In this document: positions 1 to 9,683 of the stretch, piece after piece
Layout: each line of letters begins with the position of its first letter
Numbering within the stretch: position 1 is the first letter of the stretch
Assembly (NCBI RefSeq): GCF_020906515.1
Contig: NC_085849.1
Span: forward strand, 2,790,001-2,854,000
Direction: 5' to 3'
Source of the DNA: Vanrija pseudolonga
Lineage: Eukaryota > Basidiomycota > Tremellomycetes > Trichosporonales > Trichosporonaceae
Length of the DNA stretch: 64,000 nt
Notes under the pieces: generated by a model
The model's input: only the letters and a program-made list of their open reading frames with translations
Database searches by the model: none
Told to the model about the DNA's origin: nothing
Translations under genes and position numbers: made by a program

Positions 1-936
1 CGCAAGCTCAAGGCGCCTCCCGCATACTCTGCCACGGCGAACAAGCTCGAGACGGTGCTCGAAGTCGACCACGGCGCCGACAACGACGACGAATGTGTGT
101 CGGACACGGAGCTCGACTATGCTCAGCCTCCGCCGTACGCGCCGTCGCCGATCCTCGGGCCAACCCTGGTGCCACCCACGGCGGGCCACCACCGCAGCCA
201 CAGCGCCGGTGAAGCCGACTTTGACGCAGCCGCCAAGGCCGCACTCCGTCTCGACGTCGAGCGCGAGATTGAGCGTATTGAGCGCCAGCGCCAGCTGGAG
301 CGCGAACGTGCGCGCGAGCTGGAACGCGAGCAGCGCAACGTCGACCCGCTTGTCGCTGCCGAACTGCTCGCTGAGATCCAGCGTGCACGAGAGCTACACG
401 CGGCGAGTGTACAGGCGTCGACTTCCACCTCGAGCCCCAAGCTCCGCCCGCGCTCCGACTCGGCGTCGTCGACGGCGACCCGCCGCCTGCCACGCACGCC
501 GCTTGCGCGCCTCTCTCTTCCGGATGACAGCGACACGTCGTCCGTGTTCAGCTTTGACCTCGACGCGCCATACGACGGCCAGGTCGACGCAGACATTGAC
601 GAGCTGCTCCTCTCCCCCGCGTCCATGGTGTCGGGTTTTGAAGGCGAGAGCAGCAGCGCCGCCGCGCGCGCCATCCTCCGTGCCAAGTCGGCCCGCTCGC
701 GCATCGCCAGCATCCGCCGCAAGCGCACCGACTCGGGCGAGACGGCCGACTCGGAGGCCAGCAGCCCCATGTCCCCGCAGGACCGCAAGGGTAAGGGCAG
801 TGGTGGCCCGGGGACACCGGTGGACCGCAAGGGAAAAGGCAGAGCGATCCCGTCGCTGCCGCCGATGAGCTACGCGTTTGGCTCGCCGGTGGTTCTGCCC
901 GCGACGCCGCGTTGGCGCGAGGGCAGATCGGAGTGA
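1..936 (+). CDS. C-terminal part of an unrecognised PY-motif, coiled-coil protein
   Basis: The frame is open from base 1 to a TGA at 934-936, so this is the 3' end of a gene that begins outside the window. The visible 311 residues start with two WW-ligand type PY motifs, PPAYS near residue 8 and PPPYAP near residue 42, the second after an acidic stretch. A charged helix rich in E and R (about residues 80-135) should form a coiled coil. The rest is Ser/Pro/Arg rich with many possible phosphorylation sites and two DRKGKG repeats near the end. No enzymatic domain is visible. The PY motifs resemble the cytoplasmic tails of Rsp5 adaptors and of the small membrane proteins just downstream, but membership of that group cannot be tested without the missing N-terminus. 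Confidence 0.75.
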   Translation, partial: RKLKAPPAYSATANKLETVLEVDHGADNDDECVSDTELDYAQPPPYAPSPILGPTLVPPTAGHHRSHSAGEADFDAAAKAALRLDVEREIERIERQRQLERERARELEREQRNVDPLVAAELLAEIQRARELHAASVQASTSTSSPKLRPRSDSASSTATRRLPRTPLARLSLPDDSDTSSVFSFDLDAPYDGQVDADIDELLLSPASMVSGFEGESSSAAARAILRAKSARSRIASIRRKRTDSGETADSEASSPMSPQDRKGKGSGGPGTPVDRKGKGRAIPSLPPMSYAFGSPVVLPATPRWREGRSE

Positions 937-1025
937 ACCTAAGTTTGCATCGCTATAATTGTATTCCTAGTCTGTTGTACAGTATCACGGATGTATAGTA
1001 TGCTGTGATGTGCGGGGGGAGTGGC

Positions 1026-1130
1026 AGTGGCGAGGAGGAGGAGTGGCGAGGAGGAGGAGTGGCGAGGCGAGTGGGGGTGACGATGGCAGTGGCGACGAGT
1101 GGCGAGGCCACTAGCAGGAGCGACGAGTGG
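1026..1130 (+). repeat. GAGTGGCGA-type minisatellite
   Basis: Downstream of the partial gene, units of the form GTGGCGAGGAGGAGGA and shorter GAGTGGCGA variants repeat in tandem and then degenerate. The rest of the 690-bp interval 937-1626 contains no convincing gene on either strand. Confidence 0.6.
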
Positions 1131-1626
1131 CCACCACGCGCCAGTAGTCAGTGCCGTTCAACGAGTGGCGAGGGCAAGACAGCCAACACTGCCAGCTGAG
1201 CAGCCCAAGCCGCATCCTCACAAGCCGCGATACCCGGTGGAGCGAGCAACATGTGACCAGCCCAAGGTCGGCGGTGGCAGACGGCACCGCAGCGGGCATG
1301 GGGTAGGGTATGGGAGGTAGGTGTACCTGCAGATCGCGTCCGCCGGTGCGTCATGCCCAGACGAGCGAGCTCCGGCACGGATCAATCAACAGCCAATCAA
1401 CCGCATCAGGCCTTATCTGTAGTCTGCGCAGCGAGGCGATGGATGACAAACGAAGTCGGTGCCGGAGTCGAATCCCGCCAGTCCGACGTCGCGGAGTGAG
1501 GCGCCGTGGCACTTGGTGTTGGTGACGACACTCGCGCCGTGCTCGCCGGACGAGATAACAACGTGCGTGTCTATGTAATGACAGCGGGGGGTGGTGCTGG
1601 CGCTCTCCCCACACTGCTGCTACACC

Positions 1627-2001
1627 ATGCCACCGCTCGCCGTCCTCCCACCCCAAGTACCAAGCTGGGCTGTCCCCGTCGCTTTGGTGGGTATACACTG
1701 CCCCCGGAAGGCCGCTCACGCGCAGACGGTGCTCGCCGCCACTGCCGCCGTCATTCTCCGCGCATGCATCCTCCTCCGCCGACGTCGCCGGACGCGCACG
1801 CCGACCGCTGTGGCAGTGGGCGGGAAGCAGCCTTCCCTTTGGCCCCCCGCTCCGCCTCCGCTGTCAGCGAGGTCGAAGCTCCTTCCGCGGGCCGCGAAGG
1901 ACAAGCTTCCCCTGCCCTCGCCACGACGGAGCGCGTCCAGTCCCCGTCCGCCCCCTCCACCGCCGTGCCCGTTCGGCGACTCGTGCCCCGACTGCGTGTA
2001 G
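1627..2001 (+). CDS. Small single-pass membrane protein, 111 aa, unrecognised
   Basis: Proposed as exons 1627-1686 and 1726-2001. The 39-nt intron has a GTGGGT donor, a GCTCAC branch-like site and a GCGCAG acceptor; it is phase 0 and free of stops, so the frame is open with or without splicing. The ATG lies in a good context (ACACCATGCC). Splicing brings a hydrophobic segment together (about residues 13-37) that ends in a run of five arginines, the usual stop-transfer signal. The tail is Pro/Ser/Arg rich and finishes with a short Cys cluster, CPFGDSCPDCV. Size, single membrane segment and intron beside the membrane segment match the gene at 8477-8892. No family is recognised and the gene call rests on architecture only. 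Confidence 0.45.
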   Translation: MPPLAVLPPQVPSWAVPVALVGIHCPRKAAHAQTVLAATAAVILRACILLRRRRRTRTPTAVAVGGKQPSLWPPAPPPLSARSKLLPRAAKDKLPLPSPRRSASSPRPPPPPPCPFGDSCPDCV

Positions 2002-2339
2002 ACCATCCCACTGTTCCGACCCGCTTGCATCCTGTACGACAGCCATAGCCCCTGCAATGTATTGTTGTAATGTACCACCTACGTCTCTTGGCACACACAC
2101 CGCCACAGTGGGGCCGTGCCGACGCAGCCGGTGCACCCGGTGCGTCCTCCACCAAGCAGAGCGGTACCGTCGAAGCATGCAGAGCCTAGGACGACGCAGT
2201 CGATGTCGATGTCGAACCCCCAGGTCGGTGCGTGCGCGTGAGGCCTCAGCGCGGTGCGAGCGGCGGCGCGGGGTACTACTTAACCGGCTCGACCATCTTG
2301 CCACCACCACCACTACCCCCAGCCCAACAAACAAACACA
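2002..2339. other. Intergenic, probable 5' region of the next gene
   Basis: No gene is seen in these 338 bases. The last 60 bases are C/A rich and run into the ATG at 2340, as expected of a fungal 5' untranslated region. Confidence 0.5.
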
Positions 2340-3394
2340 ATGCCCCCCTCCGTCATCCCCCTCGCGGCGCCACGGCGGCCGCCAGCCAACCTGGCCGACC
2401 TGGCCTCCTTCGGCGTCGAACATGCCCAAGCACCGCTTCCTGCGCCCCTCGCGCCGCCGGACTCGGACAGCGAAGGCGAGACCCCGCCCGTTGTGGTCGC
2501 CGCCAGACAGCGGCGCGACGTCGTGCTCCTCATCGCGCTGGTCATCGCCGTGCCTAGTGTCTTCTTGCTCGTCCTTGCCGCCGGCTTGATCGTGAGTGCG
2601 GCGTCGTGGGTGGGTGCATTCTCAAGCTAACGCCGGGCTCACAGTACCACTACGCCTCCCCCCGCCCCCGTACGAAACCCGCCCGCCCGCCCAAGGCGCA
2701 CGCATCAGGCAGCGACACCGACTTCTCCGACGTCGACCTGGGCGCCGACCCGCCGCCGTACGACGGCAGCCTCAAGCCCCCCGCGAATGCCAACGCGGCC
2801 GAGAAGACGCGCGCGCCGCCCAAGCGCGTGTGGTATGAGAAGCCTGGCGTGGTGCCGTATGGCGCTGCTGTGACGGTGTTTCCCGTGTCGCTCGACGCCG
2901 CCACCTTGAGCGACGAGAAGGAGTGGGAGAAGTCCAAGGCGAAGGAGAAGGAGGCGGAAGCGGATGCCGTGGCCGAAGCCCACAAGCCCGACAGCCCTGC
3001 CTCCCCACCCCGCCACCTCTCCTCGCCGCTCACACTCCCGCCCACCCTCCCCGCCTCCCCAGCGTACACCTTCCGCCCCGACCCGCCAAGCGAAGCGCTC
3101 GAAGCGCACGAGCCCCCCCAGCCGCCGTGCGCATGCACCGAGCCGACGTGCCCCGGCGGAGCGCTGGCGTTCGCCTCCGGGCCGCGCAGGCGGCACCCGC
3201 ATGCCGCCGACGCGGACGAGTGGTCCGACTCGAGCTCGGGCGACGAGGTGAAGACGGTCGTTGTCAAGGGACCCGCGCGTACCCCGTCCTGCGCGTGCGA
3301 CGAGCCATCCTGCCCCGGCGGGGAGATCGCTGCCGCTGGTCTCCGCCGCCGCCGCCGGCTTGGGCGCCCGTGGTGGCGCCGTGTGTTTGACTAG
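2340..3394 (+). CDS. Single-pass membrane protein with PPPY motif and duplicated CxC motif, 333 aa
   Basis: Exons 2340-2591 and 2645-3394; the 53-nt intron (GTGAGT...CACAG) is phase 0 and falls directly after the membrane segment. The N-terminal 64 residues are Pro/Ala rich with an acidic DSDSEGE patch. One long hydrophobic segment follows (about residues 65-84) and then a basic juxtamembrane stretch. The tail carries PPPY (about residue 108), a Lys/Glu-rich helix and, near the C-terminus, two copies of a Cys motif: CACTEPTCPGG and CACDEPSCPGG, each followed within about ten residues by a short run of arginines. No N-terminal signal peptide is obvious. The protein is not recognised. A membrane-anchored adaptor is conceivable from the PPPY motif, as inference. 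Confidence 0.7.
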
Positions 3395-3405
3395 CTAGCA
3401 AGAAC

Positions 3406-3493
3406 GTAGTGCCACGCTCCTTTGACGAGTATTGCCACACTCCCTGTACGCGTTGTGTAGTGCCACGCACCCCTTGTACGCTCTGCTGTGTAG
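3406..3493 (+). repeat. Three degenerate tandem copies of a TGCCAC unit
   Basis: Just after the stop codon of the preceding gene, three units of about 26-34 bp each start with TGCCACRC and continue with CTCC or CCCC and TGTACGC. They lie between two convergent genes and are probably in the 3' untranslated region. Confidence 0.45.
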
Positions 3494-3620
3494 TCCCGAT
3501 GATGTAAGTGCATGGCAACGAGGTACTACTTGCTAGGTCAAGCCTACTGCCTTCATCTTTCCCACCTCCACTCGCTGCTCGCCGCTCGCCGCTCGCCTGC
3601 GGCTCGCGGCTCGCAGCCAC

Positions 3621-4832
3621 TCAATCATGATACCTCCCCTTGAACCCCGGCACAATCTCCTCGCCGTCCCTAAACCTGAACGCCTCGCTCTTCTTCTGCT
3701 GCCACGTCTGCTTCTTCTGCGTAAACTCGCCCATGGTGGGCACGTCGAGGCCCTCGCGCTCAAACTCGTTCTGCGTGAAGCCCTCGCGCTGGAGCCGGGG
3801 GCTCGGGACCGTGTTCAGCCGCACGTCGTTGTGCGGGCGGGCGAAATACAGCAGCCCGAGGCGGTCGACGTGCCGCTGGTCCGCGGGCGGCAGGTGTACC
3901 CTGTGGATCGTGCTCTTGACGTAGTTCCCCGTCAGGAAAGACAGCGCGTCGCAAGTGTTGACAGTCAGGCTCGCGTCGAGCGGCTTCGCCCATTTCCAGT
4001 CGCCTGTGCCGTGGTCCTTGATCTGCAGCGCCGCCACGGGCTGGCGGAAGAGCAGCGTGATCGACCCCAGGTCGGTATGGCCCTGCGAGTACAGCCCGTC
4101 GCCGGCCAGCAGGCGCTCCTGCTCCTCGGGCGTGTACTTTGAGTACAGCATGTAGCGCAGGTGGTCCTCGGTGCGCACGTCGTACTGGTGGATGTTGGTC
4201 AGGTAGTCGGACGGCAGCTCGAGCGCCTCGGCGATGAGCGTGAGCAAGGGGTCGAGGACCTTGTCATGGAGGAGTTTCTGGAAGTCGCGGATCTCGTCGA
4301 GGTTGGTCTTGATGACGTCGGGGAACTCCTGGGGAACTTGGTACTCTGGGCGTGAGGCGAGGCGTCAGCCAGCCTCGCCGCCTGGTCTCCTGCTTCCCTC
4401 GCCCCAACCCCCACCCCACTCACTGGGAATATTGTACACCTCGGTCCGATCACGCACGCCATTCGCAAGCACCCGCCGCCCGGCAGGCCGGTACCCATTG
4501 TACTCGCCATTGTCGAGGTCTGGGACGTACTTGAGCTTCTCGTCCAGCGGGAGGGAGTAGAACTCCTGCCCGAGGGCAAACTGCCGGTCGACAGTCGCCT
4601 GCGGGATGCCAAAGCCCGTGACGTAGAAGAAGCCCTTTGTGCGGACGGCGTCGATGAGGGTCGTGGCCAGCTGCGCGCGGCCGGCCTCGGTGTCGTACAG
4701 CGACAGGTCGATCGTGGGGACTGCGGGGTTAGCGGGGACGAGGTGGCCGCCGCACTCACGATCGGCCCAGTCCAACGCCGCCTTGGTCTCGGGGACGTGC
4801 TCGTAGCTGCTCAGCGGGACGGCGATGGGCAT
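3621..4832 (-). CDS. 2-oxoglutarate/Fe(II)-dependent dioxygenase, IPNS-like, 364 aa
   Basis: Exons 4760-4832, 4424-4720 and 3621-4345 (read downward), with introns of 39 and 78 nt; the exons add up to 365 codons. The protein has the two-part architecture of the isopenicillin-N-synthase-like superfamily. The N-terminal half contains PTIDLSLYD and GFFYVTGFGIP, typical of the DIOX_N region. The C-terminal half is the double-stranded beta-helix core: HTD (about residues 214-216) supplies two iron ligands, the distal His is in KSTIHRVHLPP (about 270), and RLGLLYF (about 283) supplies the Arg that binds 2-oxoglutarate. All active-site residues are present, so it should be an active oxygenase; the substrate cannot be told. 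No biosynthetic gene cluster surrounds it. A cytosolic location is likely because no signal peptide is present. Confidence 0.9.
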
Positions 4833-5078
4833 GGTGTGTGGTGGTGTGATGTGGGGAGTCAGTCTACATGCCCCTCCAGCCAAGATATACTCGCGTCGCG
4901 CTCGGCTGACTGATGCACGCGCGGTGAGTCCGACAAGTGAATACAGTTCGGTGAACACGACGTCAGGTGGTGTGATATGACGCCAAAACAATGTGCGTCG
5001 GACTTGGCCGGGACACCGAGGCGGCGCGCGGCACAACGGCGCGACTATGACGACGACGGACGGCAACTCGTCCACAAC

Positions 5079-6494
5079 TCATGCATGCTGCTGCTCGCTC
5101 TGCGGCCGCTGCTGCGACAGCTCCTCATGCCCCTCGTCATGCGACTCGGCAAGCATCTCCTCCTCGTGCGCCTCGAACACCACCTCCCTCTCCCCAGCGG
5201 CAATGACAGCCCTCGCCACTCTCCCTCTCGACACAGTGGCGACCCGCGCCTCGGTGATCGAGTCGGCGGTGCTGCGGCGCGACAGGCTACTCGGGGCGGT
5301 GATGAACGTGGTGTGCGAGGACGCCGAGTTCGGGGACGACGGCGACGTTGCCGAGGCGGCATGGCGGATACTTAGCGGGCTCCACGGATCGCGCACGCCT
5401 CTGCCTTCTCCAATCCTCTCGTCGTCGTCGTCTTGATCCCCTAGCGCGACGTACGACTCGGCCCACGCTCCAAGCCGCTGCTTTATGCTTGCCTTGGACG
5501 GCTGGCGTGATGGCGGCGCGGTCACGGGCTCAGCTGCTTCAAAGCGTACGCTCCGCACCGAGGCGTGCCGCGACACGTTACCGTTACCATGCGATGCCTG
5601 CGACGCCGAGAGAGACGCACGCCGCGCAAGGATGGGCGAGTAAGGCGCCGCTGCTGAGCGCGACGGGCCTGCTGATGCCGGCCCCCCCGGCCCGCGCGAT
5701 GCATGGCTCAGCGCCGACTCGGACGTCGAGAGGGCGCGGAGAACCGGCCGAACGGTGCCACGCGAGGCGCGCGATGCGTGCGACGCATGTGATGACGTCG
5801 AGGGCGACGTCGCCGACTGATTGCCGTGGCCGTCTTCCGAGACCAGCCCCTCCTCGTCGTCGCCGTGCCCTAGTTGCGATGCGTACGGCGGTACGCCGGC
5901 CGTCGGCGAGAGATATTCTGGCGCTGCGTGGCCTGCTTCTGACAACGTGTTATGCCGCCTATAGCGCGTTAGTGCTGAAGGACCCCCTTCGCAACCCACC
6001 TCAGCAGCTGGACCTCGTCGTGTGCCGGCTCGTTGGTGTACAGCGGGAGATCGATCACGCTCATGTCGGCGGGGTCGCGCTCCCGGCGGCGAACGCGCGG
6101 TCTGGCAGCTCCCCTGGTGGCCCCGACGGCTGCGTCCCGCCTATTCTGATTACGCTTCTTCTTGAAGCCCTGTGTGTCAGCGTGCGTGTTCCTGTTGGTC
6201 ACGTACCAGGCAGTAGGCTATCGACGCCGTGACGAAGATGACCGCCGCGACGATGAGCACGCCGAGCATGGCCCACATGGCCGTCTTGGACGTGGACTTT
6301 GGGCTCGGGCTCGGGCTGGCGCTGGCGCTGGCGCTCGCGCTCGCCGCCGTGTCGTCGTCCCTTCCGGGCGGCGTGGCGGGGTTGATCTGCGCGACCGGCT
6401 GCGCCGAGCCGGCGGCAGCGAGCAGCAGCAGCACGGCGAGCGCCCGTGCGAATGTGCTTGTGCGTGTTGTGTGGTGGGGAGCGTGCTTCTCCAT
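5079..6494 (-). CDS. Signal-peptide, single-pass membrane protein with Ser-rich tail, 445 aa
   Basis: Exons 6207-6494, 6000-6169 and 5079-5958. Intron 1 (37 nt, GTACGT...CACAG) is phase 0 and follows the membrane segment; intron 2 (41 nt, GTGGGT...CACTAAC...TATAG) is phase 2. An N-terminal signal peptide (about residues 1-31, ending GSAQ) precedes a short extracellular part with alternating Ser-Ala and Ser-Pro pairs, then one membrane span (about 70-95). The cytoplasmic tail starts with a basic stretch, then has VPPYASQ (a near-PY motif), an acidic patch, and a long Ser/Arg-rich region likely to be phosphorylated. The plan (signal, Ser-rich ectodomain, one span, Ser-rich tail) is that of Mid2/Wsc-type wall sensors, but the ectodomain is very short and no WSC domain is present. 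Unrecognised otherwise. Confidence 0.75.
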
Positions 6495-7192
6495 TCTGCT
6501 GCTGCTGGGTCATTGGGTGTGTCGTGTGTGGGGGAGAGTGGACGTCAAGAAGGAGATGGATATCTACGTGGTGCGGGTGTCGACGAGTGGCCAGAAGCAC
6601 AGCATGGTGGAGGGGGCACCAGAGTTGCGCTGGGCGAGGAGGAGCAGAGCAGAGGGCCAAAGTCGCCGGCGGTGTACGACTCGGGGTTATGCATAGCAAC
6701 CAGAGCTACGACGGCGAGCAAGGTGCAAGGCGTGGCGTCTGCTGCTCCTGCTACCGCGGCGGCACCGCCGCCGCCCAGCACATAGCACACTGAAACGACG
6801 ACGATCCGAGCCCTCGAACGGACCACTGCTGCTGCTGCTGCGGGCTTTTTGTTGGCGGTGCCCGCAGATGCCGGGGCTGGCGAGCGAGCGAGCAAAGTGC
6901 CGAGGTAGCGCGCGCGCAGATTATCTCTACAAGTGCATGAGATCTGGGGTCATGACAACGCGGCGCGCGGCAACCAGAGACCTAGACGCACGCAGGCGGT
7001 GCGGGTGACGCATCTATTCTGCGCAGCGGCAGTGCACCCACCATTCCATTCCGGTGACCGGCGACTGCTGGAATGTGTCTGCGCCTGCCTCACTTGACGG
7101 TTCTCGTCACGGTCAATGGCCCAATTCGTCACATCGTCACGGTCATTATTACCACCAAGAAACTAAAAACCCCATCGTCACCATCACCATCA
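6495..7192. other. Intergenic, promoter side of the 5079-6494 gene
   Basis: This 698-bp interval separates two minus-strand genes. It contains a CAG/CTG-rich microsatellite near 6826-6842 and CACGTCACC-like elements near 7125-7170. One open minus-strand frame at 6545-6895 has two hydrophobic patches but no splice or start support, so no gene is called. Confidence 0.4.
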
Positions 7193-8226
7193 TCAACGGC
7201 GCCACCAGCGGCGGCGCCCCGACCCCGAGTCGGACGACTTTGGGCTCGGCGGGCGGTCGCGCTCGGCGGCAGCAGACGAGTGCGGGCGCGCGTGCGCATG
7301 TACGTGTACCGTGTGGACTGGCGTCGCGGCAGCAGCTTGCCCGCGCTTCTTCTTCTCCTTCTTCTTCTCAGCTGCCGCCACCTTCTCCCCCGAAGGCGCG
7401 GAGACAGTGACAGCCGGCACCTGTGCCGCCGGAGCGACGCTGACGCTCGAGTCGGCGGGCGAGAAGGTCGTCGGCGCGACGGGGGAAGGCACGCCGTCGC
7501 CGTCGCCGTCGACCGCGGCGCCCATCCAGCGCAGCGACCCAAAGCTCATCGTGCTCATCATGCTCTGCGCGCGCGAGTGCTTCTTTGTGCGCACCGGCTG
7601 GTCGGAGACGGAGCGGATCTCCTCGATCGCGTCGGGCTGCGGCAGGCTGCGCGTCGACGACGACACGAGCGGCCCAGCAGCACCGGCCGGGAGAACCCGC
7701 GTCGGGCCGCTGATGACGAGCGGGCCAGTGCGCGAGCTGGCCGCGCTCGGGGCCGCGCCCGGGCCCGCGGACGCTGCTTTCTCGTCGTCGAGCACCGCCG
7801 CCTTGAGCTCGGGGCTCGCTGACGGACTCGAGTCAGAGTCCTCGGCGTATGGGCGGTACGGCTTGGCCCCTGGTTTGCGGCTGTGGTGCTTGCGCTGCGT
7901 CGGGGGCGTCAGTGGCGGCGAAGGCGTGGGGCACGTACGAGGAGGTACCACACGCCGATGATGGCGGCGACGAGCGCGGCCAGCCCGACTGCCAGGCCGA
8001 CAGCGAGGCCGACGCTGTGCGAGCGGGACGGGAGCGGGCTCCCTGTCGAGGCGAGCGGGGACACGGTCGGCTCGGTCCCGTTCACTGGCGGGTCGGGGAG
8101 CGTGGGCACCGGGATGGGCACGGCTGTCGCGTCGACCACGGGCACCGCGCTGCTGTCCTGCCGGACGGCGAGCAGCGGCGCGGCGGCGGCGAGCGGCAGG
8201 CCTAGCGCGAGGATGTAGCTGGTCAT
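7193..8226 (-). CDS. Signal-peptide, single-pass membrane protein, 329 aa
   Basis: Exons 7939-8226 and 7193-7894, split by a 44-nt phase-0 intron (GTACGT...CTGAC...GACGCAG) directly behind the membrane segment. Exon 1 is 288 nt, exactly the length of exon 1 in the neighbouring gene at 5079-6494, and uses the same GTACGT donor and phase. The N-terminus has a signal peptide (LALGLPLAAAAP), then a Pro/Val/Thr-rich ectodomain of about 45 residues with one N-glycosylation site (NGT), then a Gly/Ala/Val membrane span (about residues 71-95). The tail is acidic near the membrane (AEDSDSS), Ser/Pro rich, and ends in Lys- and Arg-rich blocks with a GRRRWWRR terminus. No enzymatic domain is seen. It looks like a diverged paralogue of the 5079-6494 gene. 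Confidence 0.75.
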
Positions 8227-8476
8227 CTTGGGTGCGGGGGGGAGGGGAGAAGAACACGAATGGACCGCGGCGAGTGCACACAAAATATTGACTGGCTGGC
8301 TGGTGGCACAAATATTGTGACATGCGCACAGGGCCGGCAGATGCTCGGTCCTCTGGCCCTCTGGTCATGTTGGCCCTCTTTTCTCTCCGTCCGTCTGCCG
8401 CGCGCTCGCTCGCGACCGGAACGTGGCGCGGGGTTCGGTGCGCGCGCTGTGCAGAATCTATCTGTACATCTCTCTA

Positions 8477-8892
8477 TTATAGCGGTGCGCGGACGTGTGC
8501 CTCTTCGACGCGCGAGAGGTCGTCCCAGTCGTGCTCGTCCAGCGAGTCGTGTGTGCCCCTGAGAGCTGGTGAGCAGAACGGCTAAACACCACACCCACCC
8601 CAGCAGGCTGAGCTCGTGCGAGGCCGCGGAAGGCGCATACGCAGGTAGAGTGGCTGTCGATGCTGAGCGGCGGAGCGTGGCTTCTGGCCGTTCTCGTCGT
8701 CGCCGGCAACATACCCCCCAGCCGCGAGAACGGGGCAGCACGACCTGGTGTCAGCGTGCCTTGCGGGCTACTTACGAAGAGGTACGCCACGGCCATGGTG
8801 AGGAAGAGCCCCGCGCCCGTGAGGCCTATCGCGAGCATTTCGCCCGTCGATGGACTCGAATCGGTGTCTGGCAGTGGTGTGGTCGTGTTCAT
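8477..8892 (-). CDS. Small single-pass membrane protein with LPAY motif, 114 aa
   Basis: Exons 8776-8892, 8599-8744 and 8477-8558. Intron 1 is only 31 nt (GTAAGT...CTGAC...ACCAG, phase 0) and intron 2 is 40 nt (GTGGGT...TCTCAG, phase 2). The first in-frame ATG is used. The protein has a short Thr/Ser/Asp-rich N-terminus without a signal peptide, one membrane span (about residues 19-42), a juxtamembrane Cys pair followed by four arginines (CCRRRR), then LPAYAPSAASHEL, which contains an LPxY-type PY motif, and a very acidic end (DEHDWDDLSRVEE). It is about the size of the gene at 1627-2001. The last exon is short, but its acidic reading frame and both splice sites agree. No family is recognised. 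Confidence 0.65.
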
Positions 8893-9683
8893 CGTGTTTG
8901 GGCGACTCTGGTGAGTACTGGTGTGAGTCACGGGTGGGTTTATCAGTCAGTGGGGTGAGTCGCGACGCCACGCTGGCGGTGGTGCACGGCTCGAGGCTGA
9001 AGGCGGAGATGACTCCTTTGGCACCGTGCTGACTGCGAGATTGGCGGCACGACCTCCGTCGGCTTGCCCATCCCTGCGGTGCCGAGCTCGAGACGGCACT
9101 GGCGAGACGCGATCGGCCCGTCGAGCATCTGCGCCCATCGTGAGGTGTGTCATGGCAGGTCGCGGGTCATGGCTGTGGCGATGGTGGCACCGCGCCGACG
9201 GAGCGCTGCAGCTTGGTCATGGTAGCTTAGTATGCGACTCTGAGTGCTGTGTGAACCGGCTGACATGCGCAGAGGTAGAGCGTGGTCATGGGAGCGGTGA
9301 GAGGGAGAGCAGAATGGTTACCTCGACAACCTGGACACAACAACAGAGCTTCAATGTCAACAGCAGGGCGTACACGTGACTTGCCACGTGCTTTCACACG
9401 TGGTTTGACGCCACCTTAGCCCCGCACCCAGGGGATCTCCGCCGCCGCGTCCACTCAAATGACGAGCGAGCCATTGTTGTTGCGCGTCACCAGCGGTGGT
9501 GGGCGGTGGGGGACGACGGGCGACTGCACCCCGACAACATTCACCCCGTTTCCCTCTTCTCTCTCTCCCTTCTACACCTTCTCTTCTCCAACACACAACC
9601 CACATAGACATTGGCATCAAGCCCATCCATCACCGCATCACTTCAGACCACAGCTTCGCTTCCCCACAACCCACCCCTCACCC
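8893..9683. other. Intergenic between divergent genes
   Basis: The interval lies between the starts of a minus-strand and a plus-strand gene and should hold both promoters. The last 130 bases are C/T rich (TCTTCTCTCTCTCCC and similar), as in the 5' leaders of many basidiomycete genes. No gene is supported. Confidence 0.5.

Noticed and set aside
1465-1482. B-box-like GAGTCGAATCCC
   Set aside because: No matching A box or stems upstream; a chance match in GC-rich DNA.
6545-6895. Minus-strand frame with two hydrophobic patches, a possible further small membrane protein
   Set aside because: Its translation is dominated by CAG/GCC low complexity, and it lacks the phase-0 intron after a membrane span and the basic stop that the neighbouring genes share.
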